Positions 1-6,280 are shown, counted from the first letter of the stretch. The stretch is DNA of 8,156 bases from an uncultured Collinsella sp. (GCA_900546455.1 URCS01000076.1:1-8156); one strand, 5' to 3'. Program-made: numbers and translations. The notes: generated by a model not told the origin, from the sequence alone.

Positions 1-24
1 ATCCAAGGGTTATACCCTAAGAGC

Positions 25-50
25 AAACCACCCCTTTTAGGGGTGGTTTT
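25..50 (+). terminator. Hairpin terminator of an off-window upstream gene
   Basis: A perfect 10-bp inverted repeat (AAACCACCCC at 25-34, GGGGTGGTTT at 40-49) encloses a 5-nt loop. The 3' arm ends in four Ts, but the sequence then continues GATT, so the U-tract is short. The A-rich 5' side and T-rich 3' side would allow weak termination in both directions. It separates whatever lies left of the window from the promoter at 86-113. The gene it serves is not visible, so the strand is inferred. Confidence 0.65.
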
Positions 51-85
51 GATTAAAGAAAAATCAAAAAAGTCTGAAATAGGTC

Positions 86-113
86 TTGCATAGTTAGTTA
101 TATAAAGTATTAT
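86..113 (+). promoter_or_regulatory. Putative sigma-70 type promoter of the SIS/PTS operon
   Basis: TTGCAT (86-91) resembles a -35 box. After a 16-nt spacer, TATTAT (108-113) resembles a -10 box. TATAAC at 111-116 is an alternative -10 with a longer spacer. The surroundings are strongly AT-rich compared with the coding DNA. The predicted start near 120 leaves a 5' leader of about 45 nt that contains the inverted repeat at 123-143. This is motif reading only; no start site is proven. Confidence 0.5.
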
Positions 114-122
114 AACGTCATG

Positions 123-143
123 GGATGAATGAAGGGTTCATCC
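123..143 (+). promoter_or_regulatory. Inverted repeat in the operon leader, candidate operator
   Basis: GGATGAA (123-129) and TTCATCC (137-143) form a perfect 7-bp inverted repeat with a 7-nt centre. It sits just downstream of the putative -10 and upstream of the ribosome binding site at 153-157. The position and 14-bp centre-to-centre spacing suit a dimeric repressor site such as a GntR- or LacI-type operator. It could equally be a small leader hairpin. No regulator gene is visible nearby. Confidence 0.35.
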
Positions 144-163
144 AAGTGAGTTAGGAGTAAGGG

Positions 164-1198
164 ATGTTCAATTTCGATGAGCCTCGTTACGAGAAGGTTG
201 TGAGCGATGCCCTCGCTCTCCGTCCTCAGATTGAGGCTGCCGTGGACAAGGTCTGCGAGCAGGGTTATTCCAACATCTTCTTCATCGGCTGCGGCGGCAC
301 CTGGGCCCACACGCTCCCGATGAAGTATTGGGTCGAGACCACCACGGCCGACGTCGACGTCCACTGCGAGATTGCCGCTGAGTTCCTCGCCTGCCCGCCC
401 AAGACCTTCAACAAGGACTCGGTCTGCGTCTTCTCCACCCGCACCGGTACCACCCCCGAGATCATCGAGGCTGCCAAGTTCTGCCAGGAGCAGGGCGCCC
501 GCACGCTGATGTATGTCTCCAACGACAACACCCCGGCCACCGAGTACGCCGATTACAAGTTCTTCAGCTTCGCCGAGGACGACGTCCTGTGCGAGGCCAT
601 CTACACCTACCAGATCACGCTGGTCGCCCGCTTCCTCAAGAACGCCGGCGCCTTCCCCAAGTACGACACCTTCATGGAGGAGTTCGGCAAGATCGCTCCG
701 TACCTCATCAAGGCCAAGGACGCTCAGGACGAGCGCTGCGCCGCCATGGCCGAGGACTTCAAGGACACCGACTACCACATGGTGATCGGCTCCGGCATGC
801 TCTGGGGTGAGGCCTACGACTACGCCATGTGCATTCTCGAGGAGATGCAGTGGATCAAGACCAAGTCCATCCACGCCGCCGAGTTCTTCCACGGCACCAT
901 CGAGCTGTGCGAGGAGGGCACGAGCCTCATCATGCTCTACGGCGAGGACGACACCCGTAAGCTCATGGACCGCGTGGACAACTTCACTCACATGCTCGCC
1001 GACGAGAAGGGCGTCCATGTCCGCGTGAACAAGTTCGACACCGCCGAGGTCGAGCTGCCGTTCAGCGACCCCGAGTTCCGTAAGATCGTCTCCCCGATGG
1101 TCACCTACACCATCACCGAGCGTCTGAGCTGCCATCTCGAGCACGTCCGTAACCACCCGCTCACCACGCGTCGTTACTATCACCAGATGAACTACTAA
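164..1198 (+). CDS. SIS-domain sugar-amine deglycase, FrlB/GfrF-like
   Basis: This 344-aa cytoplasmic protein has two SIS (sugar isomerase) domains, like the fructoselysine-6-phosphate and glucoselysine-6-phosphate deglycases. Those enzymes split a phosphorylated Amadori compound into a hexose phosphate and a free amine. The first SIS domain starts around residues 38-58 (FFIGCGGTWAH) and has the phosphosugar loop STRTGTTPE near 91-99. The second carries AAEFFHG. Glu227 and His243 are 16 residues apart, the spacing of the catalytic Glu/His pair of GlmS, FraB and FrlB. The C-terminal RRYYHQMNY resembles the RRYY end of FrlB. The length is typical. AGGAG at 153-157 sits 6 nt before the ATG. Codon use is strongly biased to C-ending codons, which suggests high expression. 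The two PTS genes follow on the same strand. The substrate is inferred and could be another amino-sugar phosphate. Confidence 0.85.
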   Translation: MFNFDEPRYEKVVSDALALRPQIEAAVDKVCEQGYSNIFFIGCGGTWAHTLPMKYWVETTTADVDVHCEIAAEFLACPPKTFNKDSVCVFSTRTGTTPEIIEAAKFCQEQGARTLMYVSNDNTPATEYADYKFFSFAEDDVLCEAIYTYQITLVARFLKNAGAFPKYDTFMEEFGKIAPYLIKAKDAQDERCAAMAEDFKDTDYHMVIGSGMLWGEAYDYAMCILEEMQWIKTKSIHAAEFFHGTIELCEEGTSLIMLYGEDDTRKLMDRVDNFTHMLADEKGVHVRVNKFDTAEVELPFSDPEFRKIVSPMVTYTITERLSCHLEHVRNHPLTTRRYYHQMNY

Positions 1199-1219
1199 TC
1201 CTCTCAAATTGCTGCGGTT

Positions 1220-1258
1220 GTCTGCAGGCGAGCTGCGCAGAATGCCTCGCCTGCAGAC
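1220..1258 (+). promoter_or_regulatory. Strong intercistronic hairpin between deglycase and PTS genes
   Basis: GTCTGCAGGCGAG (1220-1232) and CTCGCCTGCAGAC (1246-1258) are perfect 13-nt inverted repeats with a 13-nt loop. The loop itself contains the palindrome CTGCGCAG (1233-1240). No T-run follows, so it does not look like a complete rho-independent terminator. It fills most of the gap between the SIS stop and the IIC start. A role in protecting the upstream mRNA 3' end, in processing, or in partial termination would all fit; which one is unknown. Confidence 0.7.
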
Positions 1259-1279
1259 CTGTTTCTGGGGTTGATCGAA

Positions 1280-2053
1280 ATGGTTGTCCAGTATCTTCTA
1301 GTTGCACTGGTCGCATTTATTGCGTCCATGGACGAGCAATTATTTGGCATTACGATGCTTGGTCGTCCGCTGTTTACGAGCCTGTTTGTCGGCTTGATCC
1401 TTGGCGATGTCCAGCAGGGCGTTATCGTCGGCGCTGCTTTGGAGTCCATGTTCATGGGTGCCATCATGGTCGGCGCGGCGGTTCCTCCCGAGGTCTATGC
1501 CTCCGGCGTGCTTGGCTGCGCGTTTGCCGTCATTACGGGTACGGGCACGGCAACTGCCGTCGCGCTCGCCCTTCCCGTCTCCGTCTTCCTTCAGGTGTGG
1601 CGCAACTTCTGCTACGCCGTTCCGGGTGCCTTTGCCTGCAAGAAGATTGAGACCGCTCTGGCAAATCGCGATCTTGCCAAGGCGAACCTGTACCATCTGA
1701 CCGTCGTGCCGCTGTCGATTGGCATTCCGTCTGCACTGCTGGTGTTTTGCTCGCTGTTCTTTGGTGCCGACCTCATCAACAATGCGCTCAACGCGATTCC
1801 GCAGTTTGTGATGGACGGCCTCAACGTTGCATCCGGCGTCATGGTCTGCATCGGCTTCGCACTTCTTATTAGGACCATGGGCGATAACAAGCTGCTTCCT
1901 TGGCTGTTCCTGGGATTCATTATGGTCATCTACCTCAAGATGGACGTTATCGGCGTCGCCGCAGCTGCCATTTGCGTCGCGCTGCTCCTGGCCTTCCGCG
2001 AGGGCTCGTCCGGTCCGCAGACGGTTGCTGCAGATGAAGAGGAGGACTTCTAA
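1280..2053 (+). CDS. PTS system mannose-family transporter subunit IIC
   Basis: This 257-aa integral membrane protein of the mannose/fructose/sorbose PTS family (EII-Sor) forms the sugar translocation channel together with IID. Family landmarks are GRPLFTSLFVGLILGD at about residues 28-43 and ALESMFMGAIMVGAAVPPEV at about 53-72. About six or seven hydrophobic segments follow, ending in a short charged cytoplasmic tail. The ATG at 1280 is chosen because TGGGG (1266-1270) lies 9 nt before it. An in-frame TTG at 1271 would add three residues but has no spacing to a ribosome binding site. The stop overlaps the start of IID by one base. Its pairing with an SIS deglycase resembles the Salmonella gfr arrangement. 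The substrate is inferred from that neighbour, not from IIC itself. Confidence 0.92.
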   Translation: MVVQYLLVALVAFIASMDEQLFGITMLGRPLFTSLFVGLILGDVQQGVIVGAALESMFMGAIMVGAAVPPEVYASGVLGCAFAVITGTGTATAVALALPVSVFLQVWRNFCYAVPGAFACKKIETALANRDLAKANLYHLTVVPLSIGIPSALLVFCSLFFGADLINNALNAIPQFVMDGLNVASGVMVCIGFALLIRTMGDNKLLPWLFLGFIMVIYLKMDVIGVAAAAICVALLLAFREGSSGPQTVAADEEEDF

Positions 2054-2901
2054 TGGCTACCCAGAACACCGACCTCAAAGAGGCCAAGAAGGACGCGATT
2101 ATGAGCCCCGATATGTATCGGAGCATGTTCCTTCGCCAGTTTACGAGCCAGTGCTCGCAGTCGTACGACAAGATGATGGCAATGGGCTTCATGTACACCA
2201 TTCAGAAGCCCCTGCGAAAGATCTATCCCAACGACGACGATTACTATGCGGCGCTCGATCGCCATACCGAGTTCTTTAACATCACGCCTCATGTGCTTCC
2301 GTTTGTAGCCGGTCTGACGGTTTCGATGGAAGAGCAGGCGGCTGCCGATAAGAACTTTGACACGTCCTCGATTAACGCCATGAAGGTCGGCCTCATGGGA
2401 CCGCTTTCCGGCATCGGCGATTCGTTCTACTGGGGTACGTTCCGCGTGGTCGCCGCCGGCATTGGTATCGGCATCGCTTCGACGGGCAACCCGCTCGGCC
2501 CCATCGTGTACGCGCTCATCTACTCCGTGATTAACTTTGCAACGCGTATCGTCGCCGCCCATCTGGGTTACGACCTGGGAACCAAGTTCCTGCAGCAGTC
2601 CGAAGAGAACAACCTTATGTCTCGCATGACGCATGCTGCCGGCGTTCTCGGAATGACCGTCATTGGCGCGATGATTGCGGCACAGGTCTCGCTGTCCACG
2701 GCTTTGACCTTTGACGTGGGTGGTTCGGAGATTGTCCTGCAGGATCTGTTCGATTCAATCTTCCCCGGTCTGCTGCCCTTGCTGGCAACGTTCGTTTGCG
2801 TTGCCCTGTACAAAAAGGGTGTCAAGACCATTTGGATTATTATTGGCATCTTCGCGATCTGCATCATCGGAACGGGCTTGGGAGTGTTCGCAGCGGCGTA
2901 A
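2053..2901 (+). CDS. PTS system mannose-family transporter subunit IID
   Basis: This 282-aa protein is the IID partner of the preceding IIC (EIID-AGA/Man family). The N-terminal part (residues about 20-60) is amphipathic. The family core follows, with FFNITPH near 74-80, SMEEQ near 91-95 and KVGLMGPLSGIGDSFYWG at 111-128. The C-terminal half holds several membrane segments, and the protein ends in a hydrophobic helix. The ATG overlaps the IIC stop (TAATG at 2051-2055), and GAGGAGGA inside the end of IIC serves as ribosome binding site, so the two subunits are translationally coupled. The phosphotransfer subunits IIA and IIB are absent here and must be supplied from outside the window. A strong terminator follows directly. 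Confidence 0.93.
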   Translation: MATQNTDLKEAKKDAIMSPDMYRSMFLRQFTSQCSQSYDKMMAMGFMYTIQKPLRKIYPNDDDYYAALDRHTEFFNITPHVLPFVAGLTVSMEEQAAADKNFDTSSINAMKVGLMGPLSGIGDSFYWGTFRVVAAGIGIGIASTGNPLGPIVYALIYSVINFATRIVAAHLGYDLGTKFLQQSEENNLMSRMTHAAGVLGMTVIGAMIAAQVSLSTALTFDVGGSEIVLQDLFDSIFPGLLPLLATFVCVALYKKGVKTIWIIIGIFAICIIGTGLGVFAAA

Positions 2902-2946
2902 TGTTGACTGCTATGCTCGCGCGTTGGATAACTAACTGACCGTTTG

Positions 2947-2982
2947 AAAACGGGGCTCGGCGTAAGGCCGGCCCCGTTTTTT
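2947..2982 (+). terminator. Rho-independent terminator of the PTS operon
   Basis: AAAACGGGGC (2947-2956) pairs with GCCCCGTTTT (2971-2980). The inner CGGC/GCCG pairing extends the stem past one unpaired T, closing a 5-nt loop. Six Ts run from 2977 to 2982. It lies 45 bases after the IID stop and ends the transcription unit that starts near 120. Confidence 0.92.
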
Positions 2983-3041
2983 GTTTGACGGATTTTCCGA
3001 CCGTCCAAAAATTCACGCTCGCCCATCACTCATGCATTTCT

Positions 3042-3109
3042 CATCTCTCATTCATCACTAATATGAGAGATAACTGAAAGACGAGAGATAAATATGAGAG
3101 ATAACTGAG
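3042..3109 (+). repeat. GAGAGATA operator-like module, copy A
   Basis: This is the first copy of a 68-bp module repeated at an exact offset of 165 bases (second copy 3207-3274), with about ten differences between copies. It holds three direct GAGAGATA motifs at 3065-3072, 3083-3090 and 3096-3103 (start-to-start spacings 18 and 13). An inverted relative, TCATCTCTC, lies at 3041-3049. The final motif extends to ATGAGAGATAACTGAG. It lies in a 430-bp gene-free stretch (2902-3331) before the AlbA_2/GHKL regulator gene, and I infer binding sites for that protein or another regulator. The bases between the terminator and this module (2983-3041) show nothing I recognise. Confidence 0.8.
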
Positions 3110-3122
3110 CAGCAAAGAGACA

Positions 3123-3155
3123 AGCAATCATGGTATTGTCTCAATACTGATTGTT
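3123..3155 (+). promoter_or_regulatory. Imperfect hairpin between the two repeat modules
   Basis: CAATCA (3125-3130) pairs with TGATTG (3148-3153), and GTATTG (3133-3138) pairs with CAATAC (3142-3147). Together they give a 12-bp stem with a 2-nt bulge and a 3-nt loop. A further A-T and G-U pair can form at the base. No T-run follows at the correct distance. It could be an additional protein-binding palindrome or an RNA structure. Confidence 0.4.
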
Positions 3156-3179
3156 CTACCAGTAAAAACATGTTTAAAT
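3151..3179 (+). promoter_or_regulatory. Weak candidate promoter for the AlbA_2 regulator gene
   Basis: TTGTTC (3151-3156) and TTAAAT (3174-3179), 17 nt apart, weakly resemble -35 and -10 boxes in the most AT-rich part of the gap. If correct, repeat copy A lies upstream of the promoter and copy B lies in the transcribed leader, a layout suited to repression. The match is poor and other positions in this AT-rich stretch are possible. Confidence 0.25.
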
Positions 3180-3206
3180 GAAACAGATGACAGACATCTT
3201 TTCTTT

Positions 3207-3274
3207 CATCTCTCACTTATCTCTAATATGAGAGATAGCAGAAAGATGAGAGATAATTACGAGAGATAACTGAG
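3207..3274 (+). repeat. GAGAGATA operator-like module, copy B
   Basis: This is the second copy of the 68-bp module, with direct GAGAGATA motifs at 3230-3237, 3248-3255 and 3261-3268. The 18- and 13-base spacings are the same as in copy A. Inverted relatives lie at 3206-3214 (TCATCTCTC) and 3218-3224 (TATCTCT). The latter forms a near-palindrome with AGAGATA at 3231-3237. A degenerate GAGAGACG follows at 3272-3279. The module ends about 57 bases before the regulator start codon. Exact conservation of motif spacing against drift between motifs suggests the motifs are what is selected. Confidence 0.8.
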
Positions 3275-3331
3275 AGACGAAGGAAATCTATTCGCGGCAT
3301 TCTCCGCCGGGCCGAGCGAAAGGACGTGCAG

Positions 3332-4798
3332 ATGAACGAAAACGAGCTGACCGGTCTGCTCGAGTCTTTAAGGCGCATGGGCTCGGACGATCTTAACGTC
3401 GAGGTCAAGGAGAGCGCCACGACGCTTTCCCGCGACGTATGGGAAACGGTTAGTGCATTCGCGAATACCGCTGGCGGAATTATCGTGCTCGGCGTGAGCG
3501 AGCGCGCGGGCTTTATCCCGGTCGAGAACTTTGAGACCGAGAAGGTGCTCAACCAATTCGTAGCGGGCATGGGTGATGCCGGCGGCCGCGGAAAACTGGC
3601 CAATCCGCCCAAATACACCATTGAACGCGTGGAGCTTCAGGGCACCGTGGTTCTGGTCATCGCGATTGAGGAGCTCGACCCGTCGAGCAAGCCTTGTTAT
3701 GTCATAGAGCGGGGCGCTCAAGGCGGCAGCTACAAACGCATCGATGACAAAGATGTCCCGCTTTCGTCGACTGAGGTCCTGTCCTTGTCATCGTATGAAC
3801 GGACGAGCCCCAGTGATCGCGATGCAGTACCCGGCGCGGTCGCAGGCGATCTTGACGAGGCCCTGGTCGACCGCACGATAGAGCGTGCTTTCTCGCTGAC
3901 ACCCCGTGCATTGCGCGGCGCGCCGGACAAGAAAACGAAGCTGGAGCGCCTGAATTTCCTCGACTCCCAGGGCAATGTTACTAAGGCCGGGCTCCTGGCC
4001 GCGGGTGCCTATCCTCAGCAGTTCTATCCCAAGCTCTTTATCGATGTGGCGGTCTATGCCGGAACGCAGAAGGGCGCGGCGGGGTCGTTGAGGTTCATGG
4101 ACCGTACGATCTGCGAGGGAACGTTGGGCGAAATGATCTCGGATGCCGTCGCGGCAGTCGCTAAGAATTTGCGGCGAACCTCGACGATCCAAGGCGTCTC
4201 GCGTGTCGACTCGCTGGAGATTCCCGAGGAGGTCCTGCGCGAGGCAATCGCCAACGCCGTAATCCACCGAGAATACGGAGATCGGTTCTGTGGGCAGTCG
4301 ATCGCTGTTGACGTCTTTGATGACCGTATCGAGGTGACGAACCCCGGCGGCCTATACGGAGGAAAGACTCGCGAGAACCTGTTTGACGGCAGCTCCCGAT
4401 GTCGCAATGCGACGCTTGTGAAGCTCATGTCGCTTGTCCCATTGCTCGACGGCGCGGGCTCGCCTGCCGAGGGTAACGGGTCGGGCATTCCAATGATGCT
4501 CGATGCCATGCGTGCGCAAGGTCTGGCCGAGCCATTGTTTTGCCCCGGTTTCGACCGGTTTAAGGTTGTCCTCTACCGAGCGAAGGTTGAGCAAATCGAT
4601 CATGGCGGGGACTTAATTGTGGCGGCACTCAAACGCTACGGCGAGCTGGGGACGCGTGAGCTGGCAGAACGTACGGGGCTTACAATTTCCCAGGTTAGGT
4701 CGCGCGTCAACGCGCTCATTGCTCAAGGCGAGCTCGAGCCGACGGCGCCGTTGACAAGCCGCAACCGCAAGTATCGACTGTCAGAGCGCGTGGAATAA
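3332..4798 (+). CDS. AlbA_2 (Schlafen-type) ATP-binding transcriptional regulator
   Basis: This 488-aa protein has the architecture of the RecG-C-terminal-like / Schlafen AlbA_2 regulator family. The AlbA_2 nucleic-acid-binding domain spans about residues 18-155, with VEVKES at 23-28, TAGGIIVLGVSE at 46-57 and GGSYKRIDDKDV at 131-142. A GHKL-type HATPase_c_4 domain spans about 295-410. Its N-box-like stretch is REAIANAVIHREY (Glu304, Asn308, His312); DRIEVTNPGG lies near 331-340 and a glycine-rich EGNGSGIP near 380-387. A winged helix-turn-helix lies at the C-terminus (about 427-475). ATG at 3332 is chosen because AAAGGA (3319-3324) is 7 nt upstream; GTG at 3326 would be only 1 nt away. The GAGAGATA array lies just before it, suggesting autoregulation (inference). 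Its target genes and ligand are unknown. Confidence 0.85.
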   Translation: MNENELTGLLESLRRMGSDDLNVEVKESATTLSRDVWETVSAFANTAGGIIVLGVSERAGFIPVENFETEKVLNQFVAGMGDAGGRGKLANPPKYTIERVELQGTVVLVIAIEELDPSSKPCYVIERGAQGGSYKRIDDKDVPLSSTEVLSLSSYERTSPSDRDAVPGAVAGDLDEALVDRTIERAFSLTPRALRGAPDKKTKLERLNFLDSQGNVTKAGLLAAGAYPQQFYPKLFIDVAVYAGTQKGAAGSLRFMDRTICEGTLGEMISDAVAAVAKNLRRTSTIQGVSRVDSLEIPEEVLREAIANAVIHREYGDRFCGQSIAVDVFDDRIEVTNPGGLYGGKTRENLFDGSSRCRNATLVKLMSLVPLLDGAGSPAEGNGSGIPMMLDAMRAQGLAEPLFCPGFDRFKVVLYRAKVEQIDHGGDLIVAALKRYGELGTRELAERTGLTISQVRSRVNALIAQGELEPTAPLTSRNRKYRLSERVE

Positions 4799-4803
4799 AT
4801 GCG

Positions 4804-4852
4804 TTAGTGGACGAGGCGACCCAATAATCGACCCTCAATTGGCGCCCACTAA
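4804..4852. other. Nested inverted repeats in a convergent intergenic gap
   Basis: TTAGTGG (4804-4810) and CCACTAA (4846-4852) form an outer stem, and CCAAT (4821-4825) and ATTGG (4838-4842) an inner stem with an internal loop between them. It sits between the converging ends of the regulator gene and the minus-strand gene that ends at 4899. There is no T-run on either strand, so a terminator role is only a guess. Confidence 0.25.
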
Positions 4853-4898
4853 GGTAAAGCGGTTGTTGCTCAGTCGACGGTGATGCTAAAGACTCGGC

Positions 4899-5390
4899 TT
4901 ACGCCGGCATGGCCCCGAACCCGTCCATCAAGAACAGCCTAAGAACCAGCTTGATGACATATCCCGGTTTGACTTCAGCCGCGTCAAAGACGTGGCGCTC
5001 GGCGAGCTCGCTGCAGTATGCATAGATGTCGCGGATAAGGTCCGCGCCCGAAAGCGTAAACATGTAGCCTGCGTCCGAAAGCGCATTGGGTGCGGCGGGC
5101 AACTTGGCCATGTGGCAGAACGTTTGCAGGTCGGGCGCCATAACATTCTGGTAGTCGAGGTGGCCGCTGGCATCCTGTGCGGCAAGCTCCAATTGGCGCA
5201 CAAAATCCAGCGCCGCCGCTAACACAAAGCTCGGCGTAGGCGCATTGACGTCCTGAGTGGTCGCCACAAGCCTGCCCGCCGCCTGCGTGACAAGCCAAGC
5301 GACCTCGCGCTGGCAACGCACAGCCTTGCGCGTAACCGGCTTGATGGACGAAGAAGAAACGCTCCCCTTAGGCGGATTCGAAGCAGCCAT
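4899..5390 (-). CDS. Hypothetical protein, 163 aa
   Basis: I do not recognise a family. The first 26 residues are polar and serine/lysine rich (SVSSSSIKPVTRK). The rest looks mainly alpha-helical and soluble, with no signal peptide or clear membrane helix. It contains three cysteines, but not in a metal-binding pattern. The start is well supported: GGGAGGG precedes the ATG by 4 nt on the minus strand (5395-5401). The frame stays open with ordinary codon use, and the competing frames lack ribosome binding sites. It converges with the AlbA_2 regulator gene and diverges from the HNH gene, so it is probably a single-gene unit. AGTATA at 5448-5453 (TATACT on the minus strand) could be its -10 box. 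Confidence 0.72.
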   Translation of the reverse strand: MAASNPPKGSVSSSSIKPVTRKAVRCQREVAWLVTQAAGRLVATTQDVNAPTPSFVLAAALDFVRQLELAAQDASGHLDYQNVMAPDLQTFCHMAKLPAAPNALSDAGYMFTLSGADLIRDIYAYCSELAERHVFDAAEVKPGYVIKLVLRLFLMDGFGAMPA

Positions 5391-5605
5391 AAGACCCTCC
5401 CATGAACAATCCGGCCCAACAAGCCCGGATGAAACACGTGCTACATCAGTATACAGGGAAGTGGGGCAGCGGGGTACAAACGCGCCAGCGGCAAACCGAG
5501 AGCATCAACGATGTGCCGATCGCGGAATGAGATCTCGTAATAATTGACTCTCGGCCATATTATTGAGGGGCATGACTCGCGTTCGTATGGTTGTAGGTGC
5601 TGGCG

Positions 5606-6280
5606 ATGAACGACATTGACCTTGCTGTTCCGTTGATGGATGGACCAAGCTATGACCGCGCCTGCAGTCTCGTGCCTTCCGAATACGTTGAGGCATGGGA
5701 GTGGTTTCTGGGTGAGGAACAGCGCGGCGGCGTTTGGACCAGCCTTCCGCACCACACCAAGGAAGATAGCCCTCAGTATCAGTATCGTTTGAGAATTGGC
5801 TCGGACTTCTTTCCCGTAACGCGGGATTCAGGGATCTTCTGGCCGGGCCAGGATCGGGTGAAGCAAGATCCCAATAAGATCTTTGCGCTTTCGGTCCATA
5901 ACTCTAAAAAGAGCTTCTACACCGATGTACCTCCGCTCTATTTGGACGATGGTACGTGGGTCATTAAGTATTCGGTCCAAGCGCCAGGCGCCGTTGGTTC
6001 TCGAGACCAGAATTACAACCGTAAAATGCTCAACTGCATGGAATGTGGCGTTCCAGTCGGAGTCATATTTGCAACCGAGGTGGGCTACAAGGTGCTCGGC
6101 CTTGCGTTTGTTGAACGGTTCGAGCCCGAAAACGGATGGTTTGTTCTGCACGGTCCTGTTCATAAAGGCGGACCGGACCCCCGTTTTGCGCCCGACATGA
6201 GCTATCTGAAGCACATGCCCGTCGATATTGAGTTTGCCGGCAGGGTACGACCGACGACGAAAAGGTCCGCTATGCGTTAA
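5606..6280 (+). CDS. N-terminal fragment of HNH endonuclease (PUA-like region)
   Basis: This is a 224-aa open frame starting at ATG 5606 with TAGGTG at 5594-5599, 6 nt upstream. GTG at 5597 is possible but lacks a ribosome binding site. It resembles the N-terminal part of standalone HNH restriction-like proteins, which have DGTW, then NR.L..CME.GVPVGV and a V.GLAFVE strand. Here DGTWVIKYS, NRKMLNCMECGVPVGVIF and VLGLAFVERF appear in that order. In that family the region is thought to recognise DNA, possibly modified bases; specificity is not readable here. The last roughly 10 residues (PTTKRSAMR) are probably out-of-frame sequence. If translated alone it would lack the nuclease. The leader 5391-5605 is gene-free, and I see no convincing promoter in it. 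Confidence 0.65.
   Translation: MNDIDLAVPLMDGPSYDRACSLVPSEYVEAWEWFLGEEQRGGVWTSLPHHTKEDSPQYQYRLRIGSDFFPVTRDSGIFWPGQDRVKQDPNKIFALSVHNSKKSFYTDVPPLYLDDGTWVIKYSVQAPGAVGSRDQNYNRKMLNCMECGVPVGVIFATEVGYKVLGLAFVERFEPENGWFVLHGPVHKGGPDPRFAPDMSYLKHMPVDIEFAGRVRPTTKRSAMR

Noticed and set aside
110..1207. Long 365-aa open frame on the minus strand opposite the SIS gene
   Set aside because: It arises from the extreme C/G third-position bias of the real gene. Its protein is a low-complexity run of Val, Leu, Gly, Glu and Asp, with no family match and no ribosome binding site.
3061..3107. Tiny ATG-AGA-GAT-AAC-TGA frames (peptide MRDN) in the repeat modules as leader peptides
   Set aside because: They are a by-product of the GAGAGATA motif, lack ribosome binding sites and are not kept in copy B. 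The motifs also occur inverted, which fits DNA sites better.
3041..3279. CRISPR-like array
   Set aside because: The repeats are short, unevenly spaced (18 and 13), have no spacers of uniform length, and no cas genes are present.
5544..5563. TTGACT (5544) with TATTAT (5558) as promoter of the HNH gene
   Set aside because: The spacer is only 8 nt, far too short for a sigma-70 promoter.
6257..6265. Programmed -1 frameshift joining the HNH halves
   Set aside because: ACG AAA AGG does not allow matched re-pairing after a one-base slip, and no stimulatory hairpin or internal Shine-Dalgarno is evident. An indel is simpler.
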